DNA of 64,000 nt from Pelolinea submarina. Lineage in GTDB: Bacteria; Chloroflexota; Anaerolineae; Anaerolineales; Anaerolineaceae. The position numbers were made by a program, and so were the translations under genes. Under the pieces are notes generated by a model. It ran no database searches and was not told the DNA's origin. It was given only the letters and a program-made list of their open reading frames with translations. The DNA is taken from contig NZ_AP018437.1 of NCBI RefSeq assembly GCF_003966975.1, positions 2,418,001 through 2,482,000 of the forward strand. Direction: 5' to 3'. This document shows, in pieces, positions 25,552 to 34,989 of the stretch; the first letter of the stretch is position 1, and each line of letters begins with the position of its first letter.

Positions 25552-26115
25552 TCAGTCCTGGACTTCCTTATAGCGAAAACAGGATACTTCATGATCGTTA
25601 ACCATGCCGACCGCCTGCATGTGCGCGTAAACAATCGTTGGGCCGACAAAATTAAAGCCTCTATTCTTCAGGTCCTTGCTGAGCAGCTCTGATTCTTGCG
25701 ATACCGCCGGGATCTGGGACATTTGCTCCCAGGTATTCACAATAGGTTTGTTACCGACAAATTGCCAGATGTACGCGTCAAAACTTCCAAACTCTTTCCG
25801 CACATCCAGGAATCTTTGGGCGTTATTAATAGCTGAGCGGATCTTGAGTTTGTTGCGGATGATGTCCGTGTTGAGCAGCAGCCGGTTGAAATCCGCGGCG
25901 GTAAATTGAGCGACTTTTTCAGGGTCGAAATCCGCAAAAGCTTTCCGGTACCCCTCGCGTTTTTTTAGGATCGTTGCCCAACTCAGGCCGGCCTGCGCGC
26001 CTTCCAGCAGCAGGAACTCATAATGCTTACGGTCGTCATGCACCGGCACGCCCCACTCCGCGTCGTGATATTCATGAAATTGCGGGTCTTGCGCCCACTG
26101 GCATCTGTTTTTCAT
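25552..26115 (-). CDS. tag: DNA-3-methyladenine glycosylase I
   Basis: Base-excision repair enzyme that removes 3-methyladenine from alkylated DNA. The N-terminus RCQWAQDPQFHEYHDAEWG carries the zinc Cys and His plus the base-pocket residues, and the C-terminal NDHEVSCF supplies the other two zinc ligands. The length of 187 residues from ATG 26115 matches the family, and the known N-terminus starts here; a start at 26145 would add ten unsupported residues. No ribosome site precedes ATG 26115, and a perfect TATAAT ends 6 bases before it, so the mRNA may be leaderless. Confidence 0.93.
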   Translation of the reverse strand: MKNRCQWAQDPQFHEYHDAEWGVPVHDDRKHYEFLLLEGAQAGLSWATILKKREGYRKAFADFDPEKVAQFTAADFNRLLLNTDIIRNKLKIRSAINNAQRFLDVRKEFGSFDAYIWQFVGNKPIVNTWEQMSQIPAVSQESELLSKDLKNRGFNFVGPTIVYAHMQAVGMVNDHEVSCFRYKEVQD

Positions 26116-26185
26116 ATCGTTATTATAACGAATTGGAAATTCCAAATTTTAGCAAAAAAAAAAACCACGATCAGTATTTTGTATA

Positions 26186-26245
26186 CTAATCGATGATTTC
26201 GATGCGGTTCTTCCCCTTTTCCTTTGTCAGGTGGAATAAACAGAT
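26186..26245 (-). pseudogene. C-terminal remnant of a GGDEF domain
   Basis: A frame of about 19 codons ending in TAG translates to a stretch with TKEKGKNRIEIID, which matches the last helix and strand of diguanylate cyclases (usually an Ala-Lys-x-x-Gly-Arg-Asn-Arg pattern). A stop codon lies just upstream in the same frame, and no GGDEF core is found, so only the tail of a lost gene remains. The rest of the 26146-26478 gap holds only the terminator at 26352. Confidence 0.5.
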
Positions 26246-26349
26246 AGATTACTTACTTCTGTTGGTTCGTTGGAAGTTGAAAATAAGGAGTATTTGTTTT
26301 TTTTACTATGAGATTACTGACATGGTAGACGATTTCAGTCAATTTTATT

Positions 26350-26376
26350 AAAAATCACCCTGCAACCGGGTGATTT
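26350..26376 (-). terminator. Terminator of the exopolysaccharide operon
   Basis: A perfect 9-bp stem (26352-26360 with 26368-26376), 7-nt loop, and on the minus strand a T run after the stem. It lies about 100 bases after the last gene of the operon. Confidence 0.8.
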
Positions 26377-26478
26377 CATGATGGCTGATAATTTGCTCTT
26401 CCGTGATTAAAGAAACATCCAGGTATTGGATAAATAATAGATCAGAGATATTTCCTATCCTGAGAATCGCTGTTCTGA

Positions 26479-27963
26479 TTAATAAGCTCCATCTTTTGAC
26501 AAAACCACGCCCACCGTTCGCAGCAGAATATAAAAATCCAGCCAGACGGACCAATTGCTGACATAATACTCATCCAGTTTATCTCTTTCCTCGCCAATAA
26601 AACTAATTTTGCCGCGCCCTTGCACCTGCCACATGCCGGTCATTCCCGGACGCACCCGTTGGTAATTCTTTATCGCCGTGCCAACAATTTTCTGCTGATC
26701 TCGTAAATAAGGCCGAGGGCCAACCAGGCTCATCTCTCCTTTTAATACATTGATCAACTGCGGAATTTCATCCAGGCTAAATTCACGCAGGAATTTGCCC
26801 ATTTTGGTAATACGCGGATCATTCGCTAACTTTTGGGTGCTGTCAAACTCATTCTTTAATTGTGGGTCGGCGGCCAGGTAATTGGCCAATATTTGGTCTG
26901 CGCCAACACACATCGTTCTAAATTTCCACATCTTGAAGATTTTGCCATTAAGCCCTACCCGGTCCTGTGTATAAAAGATCCCGCCCGGTGAATCCAGGTA
27001 AATCAGCGCCATGATCACCAGCAAGAAGGGCATCGAGATAGTCACAAATATAACCGTAAGCATTAGGTCAGTCAGGCGTTTAACAAAATTTGACCATTTA
27101 TTTAACAGATTCTGGCTTACCTGCAAACCCAGCACGCCCTCCATGTCTACCGGTTTAACATCGAGGCTGCCCCACCACCCCAGAGAGGAGAGCAGGATGA
27201 GGCGCAAGATGCCATTTTCTCCCCGCCGGTTGTGGTAGCCAAAACGATGGTCTTTAATTTGTTCCATCAGCTCGGCTGATATTTCAGGAATCACCAGGAT
27301 GACTGTGCGAATATACGAGCGGCTGATGGAAACCAGCGCCGATTCTTCATACGGAGTATCGCCATCTATAATGAGCACCGGGCGCATACCCAATCGTATA
27401 TGATCCTTTAGGAATTTCACAATATGCTGTCCCTCCGGACCGGTGCCCACTACTGCCACCGGTTCCCCCCAAATACCTAGCTTCCTGCCGATAATGCGCG
27501 TCAGCCAGCGGTTCACCTGCACCAGCACCAGCGCCATCAGCCATGCAGCTGCAAGTGTCAGGCGCGAATAATTCGTGGAGGTTTTCTCCCAAAATGTAAG
27601 TGCAATCAGCAGGAGAAAAACAATACTGGTAGTGCTCAACAACCGCTTCATTTCATAAACCGGGCTCAGCCCAACTCCCGGATACAACCCATTTACAACA
27701 TACGCCAGCAGAAAAAAGGCCAGGATCGGGAAAATATCCCAAGTCTGCAAAATCGTGATTTTCCCCAGCAGATGGATGCGCAACCGGACTGCGATACCAT
27801 ATGCCAGCCATAGGCTGAATACATCGCTTACTAATAGTGAAAACGCCATAAACTCGCGCGCATGGCGGATTTTAAAAGGTAATGGCGGGATAAGTGAAGC
27901 TTGTGAAGAGGATTTGCTCTTTCTGCGCTCAACAAATTCTTCATTCTGATAGTTTTTTTTCAT
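26479..27963 (-). CDS. Initiating polyprenyl sugar-phosphate transferase (WbaP/CpsE type)
   Basis: It transfers the first sugar-1-phosphate of the repeat unit to undecaprenyl phosphate. There are four N-terminal membrane helices (about 36-150), a Rossmann-like soluble part ([18 protein letters not shown], about 169-186), a fifth membrane helix (about 290-315) and the catalytic domain. That domain has [43 protein letters not shown] and GPRP. At 494 residues it has the normal full length of the fused form. It is the last gene of the operon, although it acts first in synthesis. Confidence 0.95.
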   Translation of the reverse strand: MKKNYQNEEFVERRKSKSSSQASLIPPLPFKIRHAREFMAFSLLVSDVFSLWLAYGIAVRLRIHLLGKITILQTWDIFPILAFFLLAYVVNGLYPGVGLSPVYEMKRLLSTTSIVFLLLIALTFWEKTSTNYSRLTLAAAWLMALVLVQVNRWLTRIIGRKLGIWGEPVAVVGTGPEGQHIVKFLKDHIRLGMRPVLIIDGDTPYEESALVSISRSYIRTVILVIPEISAELMEQIKDHRFGYHNRRGENGILRLILLSSLGWWGSLDVKPVDMEGVLGLQVSQNLLNKWSNFVKRLTDLMLTVIFVTISMPFLLVIMALIYLDSPGGIFYTQDRVGLNGKIFKMWKFRTMCVGADQILANYLAADPQLKNEFDSTQKLANDPRITKMGKFLREFSLDEIPQLINVLKGEMSLVGPRPYLRDQQKIVGTAIKNYQRVRPGMTGMWQVQGRGKISFIGEERDKLDEYYVSNWSVWLDFYILLRTVGVVLSKDGAY

Positions 27964-28061
27964 TTACCTCTCCTTCCTTTCCGCTAATAATCACCTGATT
28001 GTGCCGAACCGACTAATCATCAAGGGGTATCAAGGAATATTGTTGAGATAGATCCAAAGCC

Positions 28062-28838
28062 CTATCTTCTTGGTTCTTCCTTCGGAAAATGAATTAAGCC
28101 AAGGTGCTGTAATAAAACAAGGATGACAAATTTTGGATATTGGCGATATCGCGGCCATAAACGCTTCGGTTCATTTAATAAACGAAACAACCACTCCATA
28201 CCGATGCGTTGAACCCAGCGTGGCGCCTGTGGTTTATTGCCCGAAAGAAAATCAAATGCCGCGCCTACACCAATCATGACCGGGGCATTTATTTTCCTCA
28301 ACTTCTTCTTCATCCACACTTCTTGACGCGGAGAACCCAAACCTACCCATAGGATATCAGCCTGGCTGGCGTTTACCTCTGCAATGATGTCCCTATCTTC
28401 CTGCGCCGAGAGCGGGCGGAAGGGCGGGCAAGTTTGCCCGGCAATTTGCAGGCCGGGGAACCGGGCACGCAGGTTTTTGGTCATAAGTGCCAGCAATTCA
28501 GGCGAACTGCCTAAAAAGTGGTGACGCCAGCCTTGTTCCAGCCCACGGGCGCAAGCCGCCAGAAGCAGATCCGGGCCGTATACGCGCCGAACTTCTTTAT
28601 GCCCCTGCAACCGTAAGAGCCAAACAACCGCCATGCCATCAGGCGTTACCATGCCTGCTTCGTTGAATACCGGCAGCAAGCTTGGATCGTTAACGCATTC
28701 CATAATGGAGTGCGCCGGGGCAACACAGACGTAGCTGGGGCGGCGCTCTGCCACCCAGGTTTCTATTTGCGACAGGGCAAGATCCATGTTAATGGCGCTG
28801 ACCTGCACACCGAGGATAGGAACTTGTAGAATATCCAT
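28062..28838 (-). CDS. WecG/TagA/CpsF family glycosyltransferase
   Basis: GT26-family enzyme adding a sugar (ManNAc or ManNAcA in studied members) to a lipid-linked acceptor. Seen: DGMAVVWLLRLQG (about 89-101) with the conserved Asp, RVYGPDLLLAAC, FLGSSPELLALM, ILWVGLGSPRQEVWMKK (about 166-182) and GVGAAFDFLSGNKPQAPRW near the C-terminus, all hallmarks of the family. At 258 residues the length is normal. It lies directly before the WbaP-type gene in the operon and probably adds the second sugar. Confidence 0.93.
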   Translation of the reverse strand: MDILQVPILGVQVSAINMDLALSQIETWVAERRPSYVCVAPAHSIMECVNDPSLLPVFNEAGMVTPDGMAVVWLLRLQGHKEVRRVYGPDLLLAACARGLEQGWRHHFLGSSPELLALMTKNLRARFPGLQIAGQTCPPFRPLSAQEDRDIIAEVNASQADILWVGLGSPRQEVWMKKKLRKINAPVMIGVGAAFDFLSGNKPQAPRWVQRIGMEWLFRLLNEPKRLWPRYRQYPKFVILVLLQHLGLIHFPKEEPRR

Positions 28839-28890
28839 TTCAACAAATATTCATAATCGCAAATATCAGATCAAGGACTCAATACAACTG

Positions 28891-29598
28891 TTATTCCTGG
28901 CGTTTAACAACAAATTCAAGTTCATAATATCCTGGAATTGGTAGTTTCGGCATAAGTAGAAGCCTTAGTCCTAAATTAATTGATCGCTTTCTTCTTTTCC
29001 AGATTCGAAAGATCGGTTTAAAAATTTGAATTTTTAGTTGAACCAGCTTAATATCCAAAATCTTCAAACCGCAATCGTTGATGAGTTTTTGAAAACCTTC
29101 CATATCTGTGTATTCACGTATATGGGATGTATCAAGTACAAACTCGCCCTTATGTCTGCGATAAAAAACAGCCCATTTTCTCTTAAAAACGGTTGTAATA
29201 TATGCTTTTGCAGATGGCTTGAGAATACGGCGTACCTCAAACAGGTATTTTTTTTCGTTGAAAACATGTTCCATGACCATCGTTGATATTACAAAGTCCA
29301 CACTCTGATCGGGTATGTTTGGGATGGATTCCACTGATCCAACAATTGTAGTAATCCATGGGAAGCGAGTTGTTATTCGTTCAAGTCGCGTATTATCCAA
29401 GTCCACGGCATAAACAGGGCGAGCTTCAGATATGAATCCTTGTTGATGAAGTAGGTTAAACCATGGTCCGTCTCCACAACCCAAATCAGCGAAACTTACG
29501 GGGCCGGGTATTAAATGGGTTCTAAGTATTCCAGGCAACTTAACAAAATCGAAATGAATATACCTCTCTTTATATTTTTTAATATCATTAGTATTCAT
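28891..29598 (-). CDS. Class I SAM-dependent methyltransferase (1 of 4 in the locus)
   Basis: Rossmann-fold methyltransferase of about 235 residues. Motif I is SFADLGCGDGPWFNLL (about 35-50) and the acidic end of strand 2 is VYAVDLDNTRL. A later strand, FVISTMVMEHVF, precedes the usual LKPSAKAYITTV. ATG 29598 is favoured over GTG 29619 because the fold starts soon after it, but the ribosome site is poor in both cases. It is probably a sugar O- or N-methyltransferase for the polysaccharide. The substrate cannot be told. Confidence 0.82.
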   Translation of the reverse strand: MNTNDIKKYKERYIHFDFVKLPGILRTHLIPGPVSFADLGCGDGPWFNLLHQQGFISEARPVYAVDLDNTRLERITTRFPWITTIVGSVESIPNIPDQSVDFVISTMVMEHVFNEKKYLFEVRRILKPSAKAYITTVFKRKWAVFYRRHKGEFVLDTSHIREYTDMEGFQKLINDCGLKILDIKLVQLKIQIFKPIFRIWKRRKRSINLGLRLLLMPKLPIPGYYELEFVVKRQE

Positions 29599-29623
29599 AG
29601 GTTTACAGCACACCACCAAATAT

Positions 29624-30760
29624 TCATTGGGTTTCCAAAGCTTTTATAATGCCTTGTGCAAATCGGCTAACCATGAGTTCAACTGTATAAACATTCCTGA
29701 CAGATACACAGCCATCTACCAATTTTTGACGCTCATCCTCGTTCAGAAGAAGGCGGATTACACCATCAGCGTAAACTTGTGGGTTGCTGGCAGTATCGAC
29801 CATTAAACCATTCACACCACTTTCTAAATAACTAATTTCCGGGCTGTGAAGGGGAATTTGGGTAGTTACCAATGGGGTTTCCAATGCAAAGGTATCCAAA
29901 ATTCCGAGTCCAACCAGGCCAGGCATAAGAAAGAGTTTGGATATGGCAAAATAGGGTACTTTTTCACGATCGAATTTAGGTCCAACGTAATGGATCCAAG
30001 GGTATTGAGCATCTGCTTGCTCAACCATCGGCGCATCCACCCCACCGCCAATAAAAATCATCTCAAAATCCGGAATTTGCCGACGTATCAGATGCAGGGA
30101 TTCGAGCAAAAAGGACAGGCGTTTTTCAGGATATAGCCCGCCGGCGTAGATACCGACATTTAAGCTGAAAAGGCTTAAATCGGTTCGTGTTTTTTTTATT
30201 TCCTTCGGCGTAAGGTTTTGAAGGGTATGCGTAAGAGCACGTGTATCAATCGCGTTTTGCACCGATGTGATACGCTCGGGCGGAAATCCCATTTCGCGTA
30301 CCACAAGCGCGCTCATGTCATTATAAGCAAACCACCAATGAACGCGAGTGGAAACCCTGCGCTTGATCCACTCCCCCAAACGGTTGGCGGAGTTTTTCTG
30401 AAAATTTTTGCCGTGTCCCCAAAAAACCAATTTGCGGATTTTCAACCAATACTGCAGCAGCAGGACATAATTGATCAGTAATTTGCTGGCTTGTTCCACG
30501 ATAACCAAATCCACATCCTTCAGGTAGGAAAGTACTGGCTGCCAATACAGCTCGGTATGCCCGAACTCCCAGATTTTGCTTGGTACTTTGACTGCCCATT
30601 CGAGCTCGATGGTGTCGTTTTTCAGCGCGTCGCGGCGGCTGGGCTGACCATAGAGCAGGAGTAACTCGATATTGTTTTCGGACAGAACTCTCCGCAATCC
30701 GTTATAAAAATCACGTCTATAGAGGGGTACGGTTTTACTGATGATGGCGATTTTTGGCAT
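29624..30760 (-). CDS. Glycosyltransferase family 4-type
   Basis: Retaining GT-B glycosyltransferase of 378 residues. The N-terminal domain begins IAIISKTVPLYRRDFYNGL. The C-terminal nucleotide-sugar domain shows GIYAGGLYPEKRLSFLLES (about 203-221) and, in place of the usual E-x7-E, GLVGLGILDTFALETPLV with the second Glu conserved. It probably adds one sugar of the repeat unit on the cytoplasmic face. The next gene of the operon starts 25 bases after its end. Confidence 0.88.
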   Translation of the reverse strand: MPKIAIISKTVPLYRRDFYNGLRRVLSENNIELLLLYGQPSRRDALKNDTIELEWAVKVPSKIWEFGHTELYWQPVLSYLKDVDLVIVEQASKLLINYVLLLQYWLKIRKLVFWGHGKNFQKNSANRLGEWIKRRVSTRVHWWFAYNDMSALVVREMGFPPERITSVQNAIDTRALTHTLQNLTPKEIKKTRTDLSLFSLNVGIYAGGLYPEKRLSFLLESLHLIRRQIPDFEMIFIGGGVDAPMVEQADAQYPWIHYVGPKFDREKVPYFAISKLFLMPGLVGLGILDTFALETPLVTTQIPLHSPEISYLESGVNGLMVDTASNPQVYADGVIRLLLNEDERQKLVDGCVSVRNVYTVELMVSRFAQGIIKALETQ

Positions 30761-30885
30761 GAGTTTGTTTTTAGGTTAGTTATTTTTCCCGAAATGCAAT
30801 AAATTATTTTGTTATTCCCAAAAACATTACTTTCTGAATGAAACAATCGGGATATGAATAATGAAAAATTCCTTCATAGATGCAA

Positions 30886-31716
30886 CTATTTTGTATAGAA
30901 ACCCTTAATCAATCTTTTGAAATAAGGTGAAATCCAAAAAACGGGCCAAAAAGTACCGGCGTATCGTTGAGCGAAAACAGCCCATTCCTTGGGCGGCAGT
31001 CCAAGGGGAGATAACAATTCCTTCCAGCGGGTTTGAAATGAGATATCTTTATTATCCATTGGGTTGCGCTGGCAGAAACCGCAATAACCTGGGCCAAGAT
31101 AAATTTCAAAACCGAGCTTACGCGCACGCAGGCCGTAATCGAAATCTCCCAATCCGTGAGTAAAAGCCGGGTCGAGGTTGCCAACCTCTTTGGCAACAGC
31201 CCGCGGGATGAGAACGCAATTACCATTCATGGTTTCCACCGGGACAGGCTGCCCTCCAGGCTCGATCAGCGTGAATTTGAGCGGCCGCTTGTGATGCAGC
31301 CGTTTGACACCGCCATAAGTCAATTGAAGGGTTTCCGGGTCTTGAAGAGAGGCTGCCACAATAACCTGATTACCCAATTGCGCGGATGTTTCTAAAAGTT
31401 TAGACAGCGTTTGTGGAAAAAGGATGGTATCGTTATTAATCCAAAGGTAGTGATCATAATTATTTTTCATTGCCTTGGCAAACGCCAGACGCATTCCGCC
31501 ATTCCAGTATAAATCCCCGGTTCCCTGCAAGACCTCCACCTCAGGATAATATCTTGCTAGTGCAGCTGAAGTACCATCTGTACTGCCATCATCAACCAGA
31601 ACCACGGATAGATGCACTTTATCAGGTAAGTCCCTCTGCCTAAATAATACTTCCAGGCAAGAAAGCGTTTCTTTCTTGCGGTTGTGAACAGTAAGCAAGG
31701 CTGCGACTTTGATCAC
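30886..31716 (-). CDS. Glycosyltransferase family 2
   Basis: Inverting GT-A enzyme of 276 residues. The fold starts with VAALLTVHNRKKETLSCLE, then VVLVDDGSTDGT (about 40-51), and the metal-binding WINNDTILF (about 92-100). GLGDFDYGLRARKLGF is the acceptor-side motif common in rhamnosyl- and galactosyl-type members. It overlaps the polymerase gene by 4 bases (ATGA), so the two are translationally coupled. The last 20 residues are hydrophobic and basic, which may help membrane contact. Confidence 0.9.
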   Translation of the reverse strand: MIKVAALLTVHNRKKETLSCLEVLFRQRDLPDKVHLSVVLVDDGSTDGTSAALARYYPEVEVLQGTGDLYWNGGMRLAFAKAMKNNYDHYLWINNDTILFPQTLSKLLETSAQLGNQVIVAASLQDPETLQLTYGGVKRLHHKRPLKFTLIEPGGQPVPVETMNGNCVLIPRAVAKEVGNLDPAFTHGLGDFDYGLRARKLGFEIYLGPGYCGFCQRNPMDNKDISFQTRWKELLSPLGLPPKEWAVFAQRYAGTFWPVFWISPYFKRLIKGFYTK

Positions 31717-32990
31717 GGCGCTGCCTTTGGCTGATTTTTTAGCCCTGAAAGAAGGATGGCAAAACCGAGCATTATTCCCTGCTCATAACTGGGCCCATAT
31801 GTCATAAAAAACAGCATTTGCGAAACCAAAATCAGTACAAATGCGAGCTTAAGTCTGTCCTGTCGATCTATAAGTAAAGACTTAAGTGCCCTAAAATAAA
31901 TCAGCAGCAGGATGAATAATCCAAATCCGCCAATATTCAAGAAAGTCTGCACATAAAAATTGTGAGGCGTATAAAAGATGGCATACTTGGAACCAAAAAG
32001 GTAACGTTTATAACCGGTTCCGAAGGGTTGCCCAATTGCATAATCAAGACCATTTTGAAAACGATCAGGGGAAAGCAATTCGATCCAGCCGGCTACCCGC
32101 CATTTAAAATTTTCCAAATTCATGGCGGAGCCAGCCAGCGAATCAAGCAGAGGATTCTCCCATAAAACCAGGGTGAAAATAGTTCCTAATAAACCTACCG
32201 CAAGGAGTGTAAAAAGGAAAACCGGCCTCATTTTCCGCACAAGTAAGAAAATACAAAGCAAAAGGAAAAGAAATATTACCCAAACCGTACGTTGTTGAAG
32301 CAGAATAATGGCTGGGATTATGGAATATGGCATAAGTCGTTGTAAAGGCAATACGCCTTTTTGTTGACGAAACACCCATGAAAGCACTAAAGTTTGTAGC
32401 AAATAAAATGTTTGGGTTGCGGTGAGGACTCGCGTCATCATGCCACCTGGGGCGATCCAATCAGGATTTTGAGCTAAGCCGAGCGCGACCATGCTCCAAC
32501 GCCACAAAGCTAGACAGAATAATGCCCAGGTAATAATTCCCCACCAATAGATAAATTGGAGCAATGACTTCTCTTTATATCGAAGAGTAATCGTAATAAA
32601 AATTGATGAAAAGAAAAACAGATAATCACGGAAATTATTTATCGCGCTTTCCAGTCCGAATAGATAAATGCCTCGTACCAGAGAAACCCCTAACAAACCA
32701 CCTAACATCAAAATCGGAAATATAAAATTGCGTCCGGGTTTCGACTTCGATAGGAGTAATCTAATAACGGCCGTTTCAACCATCAATACAGAGAAAATAT
32801 CAAGCGGGTTGATGCTAAATCTACCTAATTGGGCGATTGGTAATCCGCTTGGCAGTAAATTATCAATGCCAAAAAGCACCAAAATTACCATAATAGCTAT
32901 TTGGGGGGAACGTAGAAAGAGCGCCAAGGCAAAAGCCATTAGCAAAACTGTAATGACAAGAATACTGGCAGCACTGATTATGTCAATCAC
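31713..32990 (-). CDS. Polysaccharide polymerase / O-antigen ligase family (Wzy-like)
   Basis: Integral membrane protein with about ten to twelve helices and a long outside loop in the last third. It belongs to the Wzy_C/O-antigen ligase type, with the loop containing NLENFKWRVAGWIELLSPDRF and the GTGYKRYLFGSKYAIFYTPHNFYVQT region with conserved His and Arg. It polymerises lipid-linked repeat units outside the membrane. As the only such gene here, it is the probable polymerase and not a ligase. It overlaps the genes on both sides by 4 bases. Confidence 0.85.
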   Translation of the reverse strand: MIDIISAASILVITVLLMAFALALFLRSPQIAIMVILVLFGIDNLLPSGLPIAQLGRFSINPLDIFSVLMVETAVIRLLLSKSKPGRNFIFPILMLGGLLGVSLVRGIYLFGLESAINNFRDYLFFFSSIFITITLRYKEKSLLQFIYWWGIITWALFCLALWRWSMVALGLAQNPDWIAPGGMMTRVLTATQTFYLLQTLVLSWVFRQQKGVLPLQRLMPYSIIPAIILLQQRTVWVIFLFLLLCIFLLVRKMRPVFLFTLLAVGLLGTIFTLVLWENPLLDSLAGSAMNLENFKWRVAGWIELLSPDRFQNGLDYAIGQPFGTGYKRYLFGSKYAIFYTPHNFYVQTFLNIGGFGLFILLLIYFRALKSLLIDRQDRLKLAFVLILVSQMLFFMTYGPSYEQGIMLGFAILLSGLKNQPKAAP

Positions 32991-33787
32991 TTCATTACCT
33001 CTGATTTAGGTTTTATGGCGGAAAAACATGCAAGGGCATACCAGGGTTCACGATCCCAGTCATTTTGACCAGCCACTGATTCGGGTACTTCAAACCACAT
33101 TTTATAGGTTTGTTTGAAACAAAAAAAAGTGCTTTTGATAATTTTAAAATTTTTAAAGATCCCATTGATTCGCCCAGCGTTATAGAGACGGTTTAACGGC
33201 AAGGATTTCCCTATTCCATAAGGTACTGTGACCAGGACTTTTCCACCAGGTTTTAATATGCGGAAAATCTCCCGCATAGCATTGAAATCACCCAATTCAT
33301 CTTCGTCTGAAATTCCATACCGTCCCGCAACGCCAATATGTTCCAGGGTTGAAACAACAATGACAGCGTCAAAATAATTTTCCTCAAAGGATGTTGAACG
33401 GATATCACCTTTTTCTATAATTAAGTTGCCTCTTCGAATCGAGCCGGAAGCATTAATATCAAGGGCATATACAACGTTATCGTTTTCCAGGAGCATGTCC
33501 GTGACAGGTAAACCCTCTTTTGCGCCGACATCAAGTACCCGGCCATTTTCAAGACCCTGAATATTCTTATATACCCAGGAATATTCAATCACGCGTTCGT
33601 TGATCCAGGGGTGCTGGGCTTGCTTGCTGTTATGAAAAAAGCAATCAGAAAAGGATTGAAACTCCTTTTTACCAGCCCACATGATCACACTTTGGATAAA
33701 TATAAAAAATTGGATAAGCCAGCCAAACAACTTTTGGGTTTTATCGAACCGGTTCAGGCATACGATGACCGCATGTAGAAATTTCAT
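32987..33787 (-). CDS. Class I SAM-dependent methyltransferase (2 of 4)
   Basis: 266 residues. The N-terminal 60 residues contain a hydrophobic segment (LFGWLIQFFIFIQSVIMWAG) that may attach it to the membrane. The fold has motif I VLDVGAKEGLPVTDML (about 80-95; the central Gly-x-Gly is Gly-Ala-Lys-Glu-Gly), VYALDINASG, FDAVIVVSTLEHIG and LKPGGKVLVTVPYG. It probably modifies a sugar of the repeat unit. It lies 8 bases after the upstream glycosyltransferase gene. Confidence 0.82.
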   Translation of the reverse strand: MKFLHAVIVCLNRFDKTQKLFGWLIQFFIFIQSVIMWAGKKEFQSFSDCFFHNSKQAQHPWINERVIEYSWVYKNIQGLENGRVLDVGAKEGLPVTDMLLENDNVVYALDINASGSIRRGNLIIEKGDIRSTSFEENYFDAVIVVSTLEHIGVAGRYGISDEDELGDFNAMREIFRILKPGGKVLVTVPYGIGKSLPLNRLYNAGRINGIFKNFKIIKSTFFCFKQTYKMWFEVPESVAGQNDWDREPWYALACFSAIKPKSEVMK

Positions 33788-33795
33788 ATACAGAC

Positions 33796-34989
33796 CTATC
33801 TAAGATCCTTGCGAAGTTTTTCTTTGGAATTGGACAAAATCTGCTGATACAGAATTTCATACATTGAAGTAGTTTTATTTAAAGAATAGTGCTGTTTTGC
33901 CCTTTCACGACCTAAGCGGCCTAATGTGAAACGAAGATCTGGATCTTTTGCGAGGATAAGCATTGCATCCGCGATTTCCTGTGAACTGCGCACATCCACG
34001 AGTAAACCGCCTTCACCTAGAGTATTTAAAACCGCCCCACTAAATTTTCCACCAACGACGGGAATGTGAAGAGCCATAGCTTCTGCAATAGCTATTCCAA
34101 AGGATTCTTCAAGTGCCGGATGTACCAAAATATCTACTTTTTCTGATAACTCACGCAATAACTCCGGATGAGGAGTTTGCCCCCTGAATTGAACACCTTG
34201 CGTAAATCCGTGAGCCTCCGCCCAGCGCTGAGCGGCTTGACCAGGGCCATGCCCATCACCGAACATCCATAACTCGGAATCGGGATATTGTTGATGTACT
34301 TTTGCAAAAGCCTCCATAAGGACTTGCCCATTTTTTCTTCCAGCCCATCCTACTAATACCGATGCGAATATAACCTTCCGGGTACGGTTGACTCGCGCGG
34401 GTTTGTCAAACAAGGCGTCTGAAACAGGATTCGGGATTACTTCCAATTGGCCGCGATATAGCATTCGTTTGCGATAATTCAGCTCCAGATAAGGAGAGAC
34501 AACGGACATTACAGATGCTTTTCTGCAAACCTGATAGGCCATTAAAAGACGCATAATAAGGTATGGATGCGGGTGTAAGCGTAGAATTTCCCAGGGCGCA
34601 TCATGGGCCGTCACCAACACAGGGTATCCACTCGATAGCGCAGCCAGGGCAAATTCATACGTCCAGTGTGCGTGCAATACATCCACCGGGTCATCTTGCA
34701 TGTCATCCAGCAAATCTTGCCGTTCTTGTTTGAAGAAGTCACGCGCGCGCCTATGGGTTCGGTATCGTCCTATATGGATAGTAAGCTGTTTGCCTGTAAA
34801 GGTCTGTGGTTTTGATATTTCAGGCGCCAAAGTAAACAGCGAAATTTGATGGCCTCGATGGAGCAATTCCTCAACCCATGTGGCCATCGGGGAAAAGAGA
34901 TAGCCTGCTGGCAGATCTTTTCCACGATGAACATATGAGGCCAGCATGCTTAATGAGACAGGTCCAGCAACACCTATTTTCAAAATCAA
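33796..34989 (-). CDS. Glycosyltransferase family 4
   Basis: GT-B retaining enzyme, 397 residues. The N-terminus has the Gly-rich acceptor region (VAGPVSLSMLASYVH), and the donor domain shows ASVLVGWAGRKNGQVLMEAF, LWMFGDGHGPGQAAQRW and the diagnostic HPALEESFGIAIAEAMAL with the E-x7-E pair (about 311-319). It overlaps the flippase gene by 4 bases. It is one of three sugar-adding enzymes besides WecG and WbaP, so the repeat unit is probably four or five sugars. Confidence 0.92.
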   Translation of the reverse strand: MILKIGVAGPVSLSMLASYVHRGKDLPAGYLFSPMATWVEELLHRGHQISLFTLAPEISKPQTFTGKQLTIHIGRYRTHRRARDFFKQERQDLLDDMQDDPVDVLHAHWTYEFALAALSSGYPVLVTAHDAPWEILRLHPHPYLIMRLLMAYQVCRKASVMSVVSPYLELNYRKRMLYRGQLEVIPNPVSDALFDKPARVNRTRKVIFASVLVGWAGRKNGQVLMEAFAKVHQQYPDSELWMFGDGHGPGQAAQRWAEAHGFTQGVQFRGQTPHPELLRELSEKVDILVHPALEESFGIAIAEAMALHIPVVGGKFSGAVLNTLGEGGLLVDVRSSQEIADAMLILAKDPDLRFTLGRLGRERAKQHYSLNKTTSMYEILYQQILSNSKEKLRKDLR

